A stretch of DNA of 64,000 nucleotides from NCBI GenBank assembly GCA_016192145.1, contig JACPUT010000005.1:124001-188000 (forward strand), read 5' to 3'. Below, in pieces: positions 43,823 to 54,160 of the stretch. Source of the stretch: Acidobacteriota bacterium (GTDB lineage Bacteria; Acidobacteriota; Holophagae; Holophagales; Holophagaceae). Positions within the stretch are counted from its first letter, which is position 1, and each line of letters begins with the position of its first letter. The notes beneath the pieces are model-generated. The model had not been told where the DNA came from. It ran no database searches and worked only from the letters and a program-made list of their open reading frames with translations. Position numbers and translations under genes: made by a program.

Positions 43823-44277
43823 AGCTCGCCTTCCTCCTCGCCGCGGCCCTCCTCCTCGCCCCGTCCGCTTCGGCGGCCGGGGCGGGGCCCCTTCAGGGCC
43901 GCACCCGCTTCATGCTCCTGCCCTTCGAACCGCCAACACCCGCCGTAGCGCGCCGTCTGCCGGAACCCAAGCCCCTGCTGTGGCCCCTGCGGGCCTGGCT
44001 CCTGGACCACGGGTTCCACCTCGTGACCTCCATCCACCGCAACCTGGAGTCCGTCAAGCGGGATGCCCGGCGGGAGCGCCTGGACACCCTGCTCTTCCCC
44101 AGCCTGGCCGTGAACGGGGACCGCCTCGTCCTCCGCCTTGAGGCCCGGGACGAGGCCAGCGGCAGCCTGCTCGGTGCCGTGGAAGCCTGGAGACCCCTGC
44201 CCCCCCGCGCCGACCCTCGGGCGGTGGAGGCCCTCCTGCCGGGCCTCGCGGACGAGCTGTACCGCGCCCTGATGTAG
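43819..44277 (+). CDS. Small secreted protein of unknown function
   Basis: 152 residues from a GTG overlapping the phosphatase stop. Signal peptide KLAFLLAAALLLAPSASAA, then a compact domain (RTRFMLLPFEPPTPAVARRL; ERLDTLLFPSLAVNGDRLVL) that resembles the alpha/beta N-terminal part of TolB-like or CsgG-like lipoproteins. The family is not recognised. Position in the phosphatase operon suggests a periplasmic or outer-membrane role. Confidence 0.6.
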   Translation: MKLAFLLAAALLLAPSASAAGAGPLQGRTRFMLLPFEPPTPAVARRLPEPKPLLWPLRAWLLDHGFHLVTSIHRNLESVKRDARRERLDTLLFPSLAVNGDRLVLRLEARDEASGSLLGAVEAWRPLPPRADPRAVEALLPGLADELYRALM

Positions 44278-44279
44278 CC

Positions 44280-44918
44280 ATGCCGCTCGCCGCCCTCCTT
44301 CTCGCCGCCTACGCCTGGCTCCGCTATGGATGGGCCTCCCCCGGGGGGCCCATGGGCCCGGCCTTCCTCGCCAACAAGGTGCTGGCCATGCTGGCCTTGG
44401 GGGCCTTGGGCCGGGCCCTCGCCCACCGCGACGTGGCGGTCCGAGCCCGCGCTGGGCGGGCCGGCATCGGCCTGCTCCTCGCTCACCTCGCCTTGAGCCC
44501 CGCCCTCCTGGCCCCCGAGCGCTATCCCAAGCTCTACGCCCACGAGGCCTTCACCGCCGCCTGCGAACTCGCCCTCCTGGCGGGCGCCCTCGGCGCGGCG
44601 CTGCTGCTGCGCCTCCACGGCCCCTGGACCGCTTCCCACCAGCGGCAGGCCCGCGTGGCCCTGGCCCTCGCCACCCTGCACCTCGGGGCCCTCGGCGCCT
44701 CGGGCTGGCTGCGGCCTGCCGCCTGGCCCGCGGGTCTGCCGCCCCTCAGCCTCGTGGGCTTCCTTTACGGCTCATTCATCCTCGCGGATCCCCTTCACCG
44801 CCTCCGGCGCCCCCGCCGGTTCCCCCAGGCCACCATCCCCATCCAGAGCGCGGCGCCCCCGGCGGCGCAGCGCATGTCCTTCTGCCCGTCCCAGACGTCC
44901 CACTGGACGGCGACTTAG
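44280..44918 (+). CDS. Membrane protein of unknown function
   Basis: 212 residues with about five helices, rich in Ala and Leu (e.g. ACELALLAGALGAALLLRLH and VALALATLHLGALGASGWL). His residues at helix ends (LAHLALS, LYAHEAF, LATLHLG) recall haem-binding ferric-reductase-like transmembrane proteins, but this is weak. ATG lies two bases after the preceding stop; third gene of the phosphatase operon. The 191-bp gap after it shows nothing recognisable. Confidence 0.55.
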   Translation: MPLAALLLAAYAWLRYGWASPGGPMGPAFLANKVLAMLALGALGRALAHRDVAVRARAGRAGIGLLLAHLALSPALLAPERYPKLYAHEAFTAACELALLAGALGAALLLRLHGPWTASHQRQARVALALATLHLGALGASGWLRPAAWPAGLPPLSLVGFLYGSFILADPLHRLRRPRRFPQATIPIQSAAPPAAQRMSFCPSQTSHWTAT

Positions 44919-45109
44919 GCCAAGGCATCCGGCGGCACGTGGATGGCCAAGGCCCCCTCCACGATCTCGGGGGCGCCGCTGGCGCCGGGAATGCCGTTCA
45001 ACCTGGCGTGGATCGCGGCTTACCGAGATCGTGCCCGCCCCGCGTTCCTGGGCGGCGTGCCGAGACCCGGGCGCCTGCATCGCATTCATGGATACGGCCC
45101 TGGAGCCTC

Positions 45110-45535
45110 CTATTTCCCACCACATGCGTGGAAGTCCGCGGCCCGATCCATCACCACGGAGATCACCAGCTCCTCCTGGGCGATGGCCCAGTGGGGGGCT
45201 CCGCCGGGGATGGTGATGAAGCTGCCGCGGCCCAGGGCCGCCCCCTTGGCCGCCTCCACGGTCTCGCCGCCGCCGAAGAGGCCGGAGCCCGAGACGAGGG
45301 TGACGGTCTCCTGGGCCGTGTGGGTGTGGGCCGGGATGGTCATCCCCTTGGGGAACTTCATGAGGAGCACGGAGGGGCCGGCGCCGGGGTCACCGCTCTG
45401 CACGGCGAGGAAGGCCCCCTTGATGAAGGGATGGGGCCCCCAGGCCACGTCGGCCGCCTTCACGAGCTTGGGGCCCGCCGCCTGGGCGACGAGGGGCAGG
45501 GCGGCGATCAGGAGCAGGTTTCGAAAGGCGTTCAT
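45110..45535 (-). CDS. Secreted cupin-domain protein
   Basis: 141 residues with a signal peptide (FRNLLLIAALPLVAQA). A single cupin barrel follows: motif 1 PAHTHTAQETVTLVSG (His, His and Glu ligands) and motif 2 ITIPGGAPHWA (His). Function unknown; such periplasmic cupins may be isomerases or sensors. It is divergent from the winged-helix/TPR regulator gene, 89 bases away, which could control it. Confidence 0.8.
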   Translation of the reverse strand: MNAFRNLLLIAALPLVAQAAGPKLVKAADVAWGPHPFIKGAFLAVQSGDPGAGPSVLLMKFPKGMTIPAHTHTAQETVTLVSGSGLFGGGETVEAAKGAALGRGSFITIPGGAPHWAIAQEELVISVVMDRAADFHACGGK

Positions 45536-45624
45536 GGGACCTCCTGGAAGGGCTGCCCCAGCCTAGGTCCCGGCGGGATCGCCATCCCTGGAGATTTCCG
45601 GGAGAATGCGGGCCGGGAGGGACC

Positions 45625-47160
45625 ATGGCGCACGCCCTGGTGTACCGCTTCGAGGCCTTTGAGCTGGACGCGGCGAAGGGTGAATTGCGGCGGGAGGGCG
45701 CCCCCCAGCCCCTGGAGCCCCAGGTCTTCGCCCTCCTGCACCTCCTGGTGGCGAACGCGGATCGGCTCGTGAGCCGCGCCGAGGTGCTGGAGCAGGTGTG
45801 GGAGGGGCGCGCTGTTTCGGATTCCGCCGTGGACAGCCGCCTCAAGGCGCTGCGCCGCGCCCTGGGGGACGACGGCCAGGCCCAGCGCCTCGTGCGGACG
45901 GTGCATGGCCGCGGCTTCCGCTTCGCGGCGCCCGTGCTCCTCGAGGCCACGGAGGGGTCCGCCCCGGAGCTCGGCGGTCGGCCCTCCCTCGCCGTGCTCC
46001 CCTTTCAGGCCCTGGGCGACCTCGGCCCCTACGCCGCCGTGGCGGACGCACTCCCCCATGACCTCATCGCCGAGCTGGCCCGGCTGCGTTGGCTCTTCGT
46101 CACCGCCCGGGGTTCCGCCTTCCGCCTGCGGGATCCCGCCCTGGACCCGGCAACGGCGGGCCGCCTCCTGGGCGTCTCCTACCTGCTCCGGGGCGCCGTG
46201 GAGCTCTCCGGCTCGCGCCTCGCCGTCTCCGCCAGCCTGCTGGACGCCCGGGATGGCGGCCTCGTCTGGGCGGACCGCTTCACCGGAAACCTGGCGGACG
46301 TACATGGCCTCCGGGAAGAACTCCGGGGCCGGATCCTCGTGGCCCTGGAACTCCGCATCCCGGATCACGAAGTGGCCAAGGCCCGGCTGACGAGCCCCGG
46401 GGATCTGGACGCCTGGGCCGCCTACCACCGGGGCCTGGACCACATGTACCGCTTCAACCGCGAGGACAACGCCGCCGCCCGCGCCCTCTTCGCCCGGGCG
46501 CTGGAGCTCGAACCCGGCTTCGCCCGGGCCCACGCCGGCCTCTCCTTCCTCCACTTCCAGACGGCCTTCATGCGCCACACGGACGACTTGGCCGCGGAGA
46601 TCCGGGCGGCCCGGTCCTGCGCCGAGCGCGGATTCGAGCGGGATCCCCTCGATCCCTTCGTGAACTTCGCCTACGGCCGCAGCTACTGGCTGGAGGGGGA
46701 TCTGGACACGAGCCTCCAGTGGCTGGAGCGGGCCACGGACCTGAGCCCCCACTACGCCCAGGGCATCTACGCCCGCGCCTGGACCGAGGCCATGGCCGCC
46801 CGCCCCGAGGCGGGCCGCGCCCACGCGGACCTGGCCATGCGCCTGAGCCCCCTGGACCCGCTCCACTACGCCATGCTCGGCACCCGGGCCTTCACCCACA
46901 TGGCGCTGGGCGAGGACGAGGAAGCCGCCCGGTGGGCGGCGCGGGCGGCCCGGTCCCCCGGGGCGCACGTCCTCATCCCCCTCATCGCCGCCGCGGCCCA
47001 TGGGCTGGCGGGCCAGGGGGACGAAGCCTCCGGCTGGGCGGCGCGGGTCCGGGCCCAGCGGGCGGGGCTCACCCAGGCGGACTTCTTCCGGTCCTTCCCC
47101 CTGCGAGACCCGGGGCTCCGGGGCCGGCTGACGGAGGCCCTGGGACGCCTGGGCTTCTGA
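45625..47160 (+). CDS. Winged-helix (OmpR/CadC-type) regulator with TPR domain
   Basis: 511 residues. Residues ~5-105 are a Trans_reg_C winged helix (FELDAAKGELRREGAPQPLE, VSRAEVLEQVWEGRAVSDSA, VRTVHGRGFRF). Residues ~125-230 form a TolB/adenylate-cyclase-associated alpha/beta domain (PSLAVLPFQALGDLGPYA). The remaining part holds TPR repeats (AYHRGLDHMYRFNREDNAAA, ALELEPGFARAHAGLSFLH). No receiver domain or membrane helix is seen, so the signal is probably a bound protein or ligand. Target unknown; the divergent cupin gene is a candidate. Confidence 0.85.
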   Translation: MAHALVYRFEAFELDAAKGELRREGAPQPLEPQVFALLHLLVANADRLVSRAEVLEQVWEGRAVSDSAVDSRLKALRRALGDDGQAQRLVRTVHGRGFRFAAPVLLEATEGSAPELGGRPSLAVLPFQALGDLGPYAAVADALPHDLIAELARLRWLFVTARGSAFRLRDPALDPATAGRLLGVSYLLRGAVELSGSRLAVSASLLDARDGGLVWADRFTGNLADVHGLREELRGRILVALELRIPDHEVAKARLTSPGDLDAWAAYHRGLDHMYRFNREDNAAARALFARALELEPGFARAHAGLSFLHFQTAFMRHTDDLAAEIRAARSCAERGFERDPLDPFVNFAYGRSYWLEGDLDTSLQWLERATDLSPHYAQGIYARAWTEAMAARPEAGRAHADLAMRLSPLDPLHYAMLGTRAFTHMALGEDEEAARWAARAARSPGAHVLIPLIAAAAHGLAGQGDEASGWAARVRAQRAGLTQADFFRSFPLRDPGLRGRLTEALGRLGF

Positions 47161-47173
47161 TCGGGCACGGCTG

Positions 47174-47228
47174 ACAGGCGCGGAGAGCTTGGGACGGATT
47201 TCCATTTCTGGCTTTTTTCCGCGCCTGT
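47174..47228. other. Hairpin between the regulator gene and ribH
   Basis: Perfect 11-bp arms ACAGGCGCGGA and TCCGCGCCTGT around 33 bases; a TTTTTT run lies just before the right arm rather than after it. It could end the upstream transcript or form part of the ribH leader. No FMN-riboswitch consensus is recognised. Confidence 0.45.
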
Positions 47229-47269
47229 GATAGATTTGACAACTCTTAACCACCTTGCGGGGGGTTCCC

Positions 47270-47752
47270 ATGGCGATCTTTGAAGGACATCTGCGAGTAC
47301 AGAAGGGCGACCGGTTCGCTCTCGTATGCGCTCGTTGGAACGACTTCATCGTTGAACGCCTGGTGCTGGGAGCCCAGGACTGCATCCTCCGCCACGGCGG
47401 CACCGAGGCGCAGATCGACATCATCAAGGTGCCCGGGAGCTTCGAGCTGCCCCTGGCCGCCAAGTGGGCCGCCCAGAGCGGCAAATATGCGGGCGTCTGC
47501 GTGCTGGGCACCGTCATCCGGGGCGGAACCCCCCACTTCGATATGATCGCCGCGGAAGTCACCAAGGGCGTGGCGTCCGTCTCCCTGGAGAGCGGCGTGT
47601 CCATGGCCTTCGGCGTGCTCACCACGGACAGCGTGGAGCAGGCCATCGACCGCGCCGGCGTGAAGCACGGCAACAAGGGCTGGGAAGCGGCTCAGAGCCT
47701 GCTCGAGATGGTGGACCTCCGGGCCAACTTCAAGACGAAGGGCGGCAAGTAA
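47270..47752 (+). CDS. ribH: 6,7-dimethyl-8-ribityllumazine synthase
   Basis: 160 residues, the usual length. It makes the lumazine precursor of riboflavin. Typical segments: [20 protein letters not shown], the phosphate-binding [29 protein letters not shown] with the catalytic His, and [17 protein letters not shown]. The start is ATG after GCGGGGGG. First gene of a run with nusB (TAATG overlap), a common bacterial pairing. Confidence 0.93.
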   Translation: MAIFEGHLRVQKGDRFALVCARWNDFIVERLVLGAQDCILRHGGTEAQIDIIKVPGSFELPLAAKWAAQSGKYAGVCVLGTVIRGGTPHFDMIAAEVTKGVASVSLESGVSMAFGVLTTDSVEQAIDRAGVKHGNKGWEAAQSLLEMVDLRANFKTKGGK

Positions 47753-48252
47753 TGGGCGTTCGCCGCCGCGGGCGCGAGTACGCCCTGCAGATGCTCTATG
47801 CCATGGACCTCACGGGCTACCAGCCCGATCAGGTCTTCGCGGGTTTCTACGCCCTCCAGGATCTCAACCGCGACGCGTTCTACTACGCCCGCCGCCTGGT
47901 GGACGGTGTCCACTCCCACCTCGAAGAGATCGACACGGCCCTCACGCGCTTCGCAGAGAACTGGAAGATCCACCGCATGGCCGCCGTGGATCGCAACCTG
48001 CTTCGATTGGGGCTTTACGAGCTCATCTACGTCACTGAAATTCCGTTCCCCATCGTCATCAATGAGGCGCTGGAGATCGTGAAGGAGTTCGGAGACCAGG
48101 AGGGAACCCAGTTCCTGAATGGCATCCTCGACGCCGCCCGCAAGGAATACCGCAAGGATGAAATCGGCTCTCGCCCCAAGGCCAAGGGCAAGATTTCATT
48201 GCCCGCAGACGAAGAGATCTCGGAAAAAGACGAGCCTTCGGAAGACGCTTAA
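47752..48252 (+). CDS. nusB: Transcription antitermination factor NusB
   Basis: 166 residues. The helical NusB fold is shown by RRRGREYALQMLYAMDLTGY at the N-terminus, the RNA/NusE-binding region RFAENWKIHRMAAVDRNLLR, and IPFPIVINEALEIVKEFGDQ. It joins NusE/S10 on boxA RNA in rRNA antitermination. The last ~25 residues are an acidic tail (PADEEISEKDEPSEDA) longer than in most homologues. ATG overlaps the ribH stop by one base. Confidence 0.92.
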   Translation: MGVRRRGREYALQMLYAMDLTGYQPDQVFAGFYALQDLNRDAFYYARRLVDGVHSHLEEIDTALTRFAENWKIHRMAAVDRNLLRLGLYELIYVTEIPFPIVINEALEIVKEFGDQEGTQFLNGILDAARKEYRKDEIGSRPKAKGKISLPADEEISEKDEPSEDA

Positions 48253-48306
48253 CTCCAGGTAGAATTCACCCTTTCCCCTGTTTCACAACAGCGTCGGAGC
48301 ATATTC

Positions 48307-48945
<639 letters not shown>

Positions 48946-48949
48946 CCGC

Positions 48950-50383
<1,434 letters not shown>

Positions 50384-50588
50384 GGGCCACGGCGAAGCGA
50401 AATCCCGCCCACCGAGATGTCCAGGTTGAGCCGAACCAACCTTCACCTTTTGGGGAACCCTCATCCCATCCCTTCCTTTTGGGGAAAGTGATGGGTTCAC
50501 CCATGCATCGCTCCATTAGATTTTTAAATTCAGCGTCAGCCTTTCATTTCTTCCGTCAAGCCTGCAACTGGCCCATTAGGACCTGAAC

Positions 50589-51326
50589 ATGAACCTCTTC
50601 TCGACTCAATTCCGTGTAGCCCTCCCCCTGCTGATCGCGGGCTTCTCTGTGATGGCCCAGGCCAATGATGTTGAGGTAAGTGGTTCCATCGGCATGGGCT
50701 TCATGACGAAGGGGAGCCTCACCTACAAGGGCAAATTCCCGACCAGCCCCTACACCACCGTGGACAACAACCTCAACGGCACTTGGCGCATTGGCAGCCT
50801 CAATCTGGGTTACGAAGCCTTACGCCGGGGGAAGTGGAGTATCTGGGTTCACGGACAATATTCCCGTAGCCTTGCCCAGCCGACACTCCACCACGATGGA
50901 GAGAATGTCGCGAGCCCCTCCGTGGTAAAGGAGACTTTCGATGGCCCGGCGACCTACGACGCCACGTTCTTCGGCCTCGGTGTGTCCTATCGAGTTCCCA
51001 TCGGGGAAGTTGGCCTGATCGCTGGCCCCCGCGCCCAATAGTTGAGCGTATCCGGCAAACGCCAGGCCCGCGTCAACGGCACCTTCACCTATGACACCGC
51101 CTCCTTCAGCGACTCCGGCAAGGACACCTTCTTGCTCGCTCACATCACCTTCCAGCAGGATCAGGGCGGCTTCCGTTCATTTGAACGATTTTCCTATGGC
51201 GTGGGGTTCGGAGGGTCCATTCCTTCCGTTAACCCCGGCCCCACCGATTGGAAAATGAGCTCCGCCTACCTCGCCCAATTCAGGCCCAACGCAGAATTCC
51301 GAATCACCCTCGGCTTCCGACTGTAG
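50589..51326 (+). pseudogene. Outer-membrane beta-barrel protein interrupted by an in-frame TAG
   Basis: 246 codons in one frame with a single TAG at 51039-51041. The first part (150 residues) has a signal peptide (VALPLLIAGFSVMAQA) and alternating strands (GSIGMGFMTKGSL, WSIWVHGQYSR, FFGLGVSYRVPIGEVGLIAG). The part after the TAG continues the barrel (ARVNGTFTYDTASF, FERFSYGVGFGG) and ends in AEFRITLGFRL. No frame change is needed to join them. Either a recent nonsense mutation, a suppressed stop, or a sequencing error. Confidence 0.75.
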
Positions 51327-51392
51327 CGGCGATGCTCTACTAGACCCAACTCTCCTCGAAATGGTGTGCTGCCGCCGCTAAACTACTAGGAC

Positions 51393-51468
51393 GCCGCCTT
51401 AGCTCAGTTGGTAGAGCACCGGCTTTGTAATCCGAAGGTCGCCGGTTCGATTCCGGCAGGCGGCTCCA
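51393..51468 (+). tRNA. tRNA-Thr (anticodon TGT)
   Basis: 76 bases including an encoded CCA. Acceptor arms GCCGCCT/AGGCGGC pair fully, the D arm is AGCTC...GAGC, the anticodon loop is TTTGTAA, and the T arm is GCCGG-TTCGATT-CCGGC. The anticodon stem as written (CCGGC/TCCGA) has mismatches at its outer and inner ends, so I would confirm the call with a covariance model. A rho-independent terminator follows directly. Confidence 0.93.
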
Positions 51469-51473
51469 GCACC

Positions 51474-51502
51474 CAGGCCTTCCAATCGAGGGCCTGTTTT
51501 TT
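51474..51502 (+). terminator. Rho-independent terminator after tRNA-Thr
   Basis: CAGGCC ... GGCCTG (6-bp stem, 11-base loop) followed directly by TTTTTT, the best T-run of any hairpin in the window. Confidence 0.85.
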
Positions 51503-51822
51503 CGTTGCTTACCACTCGATCCTGGAGCCGCAAACCAATTAGCTCAGTGGGTCAAGTCAGTTTTTGACTTTCCCAATATAGCCAACCAATCCCCATTCCC
51601 TTTTAAGGGAGGAGGGTTGGCAGATCAAAGGTCAGGGAGTCGGTTTCGTTCCGGAACGGCCTGCCCCGGGTCTGCCCAGCAGCGACTTATCCTGAATCAG
51701 CGCCCGTTGTCAGGGAGGCCAATACAACCCCCTTCGCAGAGGCCATTCCCGTCAAATGCCGGGCTGGATTCAATCCTCGATCGGATTACCCCGATACCCG
51801 GGATATCCCCCGAGGACACCCC
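51503..51822. other. 320-bp AT-richer region between tRNA-Thr and pfkA
   Basis: Base composition is clearly lower in GC than the genes on either side. It contains TTAGCTCAGTGGGT (51539-51552), 13 of 14 identical to the D-arm region of the adjacent tRNA, an AAGTCA/TGACTT hairpin, and a GCCAACC ... GGTTGGC hairpin with an inner CCCTT/AAGGG stem (51581-51621). No ORF with a supported start is seen. It may be the scar of an element inserted at the tRNA, and must also hold the pfkA promoter. Confidence 0.5.
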
Positions 51823-52932
51823 ATGGCCTCTCCCGTCCGCCGCATCGCCCTCACCACCGGAGGCGGTGACGCCCCTGGCCTCAACGCCGTCATCCGCGCG
51901 GCCACGCTGGCCGCCATCAACCGGGGCTGGGAGTGCTATGGCATCCGCGACGGCTTCAACGGGATCCTTTTCCCGGAGCGCTACCCGGATGGCGGTTTCA
52001 TGCGGCTCACCAAGGATCTCGTCCGGGGCATCGCGCACCTGGGCGGCACCCTCATCGGCACCACGAACCAGGGCAACCCCTTCCGCTTTCCCATCACGCT
52101 GCCCGATGGCACCTCCGGGGAGGCCGATCGCAGCGGGGAAATCCTGGATTTCTTCGCCAAACGGCAGGTGGATGCCCTCATCGCCATCGGGGGTGATGGC
52201 ACCCTCACCATCGCCCACCAGCTTGGGCAGAAGGGCCTGCGCGTCATCGGCGTACCCAAGACCATCGACAACGATCTGGACAAGACTTTCACCACCTTCG
52301 GCTTCGACACGGCCGTGGCCTTTGCCACTGAATGCCTGGATCGGCTCCACAGCACCGCCGAGAGCCACCACCGGATCATGGTGGTGGAGGTGATGGGCCG
52401 CTACGCGGGCTGGATCGCGCTGCATTCCGGCATCGCGGGCAGCGCCCACGTTATCTTGCTCCCGGAGATCCCCTACGATCTGGACAAGGTGGCCGCCAAG
52501 ATCCGCGAGCGGGAATCCGTGGGGCGCCGGTATTCCCTCGTGATGGTGGCCGAGGGCGCCCGGCCCAGGGATGGCCATCGCTTCCTCCGGGCCACGGAAG
52601 GGGCCGGGCAGGCCGAGCGTCTGGGCGGTGTCGGCGAACAGGTAGCCCGCGAGCTGGAGCCGCGCACGGGCAAGGAGGCCCGGGCCGTGGTGCTCGGCCA
52701 CCTCCTCCGGGGCGGCAGCCCCACCACCTTCGACCGCCTCGCCGCCCTGCGCTTTGGCGCCGCCGCCGTGCGGGCCTTGGAGGATGGTCAATCCGGCGTG
52801 ATGGTGGCCCTCGCCTATCCCAACGTGAACCACGTGCCCCTCACCGAGGTGGCCGGCCGCATGAAGGCGGTGCCCCTGGATGGGGACACCCTCCAGACGG
52901 GGCGGGACCTGGGCATCTCCTTCGGCGATTGA
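51823..52932 (+). CDS. pfkA: 6-phosphofructokinase
   Basis: 369 residues. It phosphorylates fructose 6-phosphate in glycolysis. Motifs: TTGGGDAPGLNAVIRA, IGGDGTLTIAHQL (phosphoryl-donor site), the catalytic PKTIDNDLD and EVMGRYAGWIAL. The GGDGT plus PKTIDND combination (Gly and Lys at the two donor-determining positions) is the group III pattern, in which both ATP- and PPi-dependent enzymes occur, so the donor cannot be fixed from sequence. It is 17 bases upstream of pgi. Confidence 0.9.
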   Translation: MASPVRRIALTTGGGDAPGLNAVIRAATLAAINRGWECYGIRDGFNGILFPERYPDGGFMRLTKDLVRGIAHLGGTLIGTTNQGNPFRFPITLPDGTSGEADRSGEILDFFAKRQVDALIAIGGDGTLTIAHQLGQKGLRVIGVPKTIDNDLDKTFTTFGFDTAVAFATECLDRLHSTAESHHRIMVVEVMGRYAGWIALHSGIAGSAHVILLPEIPYDLDKVAAKIRERESVGRRYSLVMVAEGARPRDGHRFLRATEGAGQAERLGGVGEQVARELEPRTGKEARAVVLGHLLRGGSPTTFDRLAALRFGAAAVRALEDGQSGVMVALAYPNVNHVPLTEVAGRMKAVPLDGDTLQTGRDLGISFGD

Positions 52933-52949
52933 TCGGCTAGGCTACTTTC

Positions 52950-54083
52950 ATGAACCGACCTCGCCTTTGGTCCGCCCTACAAGCCCATCCCCTCTCCGGG
53001 TGGATGTCGCCCCTAGATCAGGTGTTGCCCCACCTCGGCCCCCACACGCGACTGCTCTGGTGCGGCATCGGCGGCTCCGTGCTGCCCTCCCAGACCATCG
53101 TGCGAGCCCTCGGTTCCTCCAGCGCCCGCCAGGCCTTCATCCCCCTCCAAAGCCCCGAGCCCATGGCCCTGCACCTGGAATCCACGGATCGCGTGGTGCT
53201 CGCCTCCAAAAGCGGCAATACCCTGGAGCTGTGGACGTGGATCGGGAGGCTGCGCAGCCTGGGCGGTCTCTCCCAGCTCAAGCACCCCCCCCTCGTCATC
53301 ACCCAGCCCGATGGCAACCCCCTGCACCGCTTCGCCGAGGCGGAAGGCTACGAGGTGATTTCCTTCCCGGACACCGTGGGCGGCCGCTTCAGCGCCTTCA
53401 CGGCCATCGGCACCCTGCCCCTGGCCTGGCTGGGCGGCGACGTGAGCGCCTTCCTCGCGGGAGCCCGCGAGGCCAAGCGGCAGACGGAGGCCGGGGAAGG
53501 CCTCTGGGGCGCCCGCGTCTGGGAAGCCGTGGACAAGCTTCACACCGGCTACCTCCAGGGCGTGCAGACCTGGGCCCACCTGCCCTACGTGCAACGGCTG
53601 GAACGCCTCGGGGCCTGGTGGGTGCAGCTCGTGGCCGAGAGCCTCGGCAAGAGGGCCAAGGATGGCACCCTGCGCGCCCTCGATCCCATCCGCGGCCAGG
53701 GCCCCATGGATCAGCACGCGCAGCTCCAGCGCTGGCTCGGCGGACCCCGCGAAGTGGGCGTCTTCATGCTCACCCTCGCCAGCGGCGATGGCCCCGAGCA
53801 CCTGGACCTCCCTCCCCAATGCCCCTATCCCGGGCTCGCGAAGTGGCGCGGCACCGAGATTCTGCAAGCCCAAGCCGAAGGCACGCTCGAAGCCCTCCAA
53901 GCCGCCGGCGTGCCCACCCTCCACTGGCACCTGGACCGCCTCGATGAGGCGACACTGGGCGCCTACCTCATGAGCTGGCAGCTCATCGTCGGCCTCCTCG
54001 GCATGGCGCTGGAAATCGATCCCTTCGATCAGCCGGAAGTGGAGCTGGGCAAGCGGCGGACGCTGGCGAAGCTGGGCCTCTGA
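52950..54083 (+). CDS. pgi: Glucose-6-phosphate isomerase (short form)
   Basis: 377 residues. It interconverts glucose 6-phosphate and fructose 6-phosphate. Motifs: LLWCGIGGSVLPSQ, the sugar-phosphate site VLASKSGNTLE, VGGRFSAFTAIGTLPLAWLG and the catalytic-region GQGPMDQHAQLQ. At 377 residues it is shorter than the ~430-550 residue PGI of most bacteria, with the trimmed C-terminus seen in some acidobacterial homologues. Cotranscribed with pfkA by spacing. Confidence 0.88.
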   Translation: MNRPRLWSALQAHPLSGWMSPLDQVLPHLGPHTRLLWCGIGGSVLPSQTIVRALGSSSARQAFIPLQSPEPMALHLESTDRVVLASKSGNTLELWTWIGRLRSLGGLSQLKHPPLVITQPDGNPLHRFAEAEGYEVISFPDTVGGRFSAFTAIGTLPLAWLGGDVSAFLAGAREAKRQTEAGEGLWGARVWEAVDKLHTGYLQGVQTWAHLPYVQRLERLGAWWVQLVAESLGKRAKDGTLRALDPIRGQGPMDQHAQLQRWLGGPREVGVFMLTLASGDGPEHLDLPPQCPYPGLAKWRGTEILQAQAEGTLEALQAAGVPTLHWHLDRLDEATLGAYLMSWQLIVGLLGMALEIDPFDQPEVELGKRRTLAKLGL

Positions 54084-54160
54084 GGAAGGACGACCCCGAA
54101 TCAAGGCGGCCCCGGGCGGACGCCGATGGACCCCTATCAATGTGCTCATTCCGAGGCCCT

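Noticed and set aside
44772-45125. 117-codon minus-strand ORF between the phosphatase operon and the cupin gene
   Set aside because: Arg/Gly-rich, overlaps the membrane protein gene, no domain; the 44919-45109 gap shows nothing else convincing.
47236-47241. TTGACA as a sigma-70 -35 box before ribH
   Set aside because: No -10-like hexamer lies 16-18 bases downstream; that stretch is GCGGGGGG.
47161-47269. FMN riboswitch before ribH
   Set aside because: The leader is only 109 bp and lacks the conserved RFN boxes; only a simple hairpin is seen.
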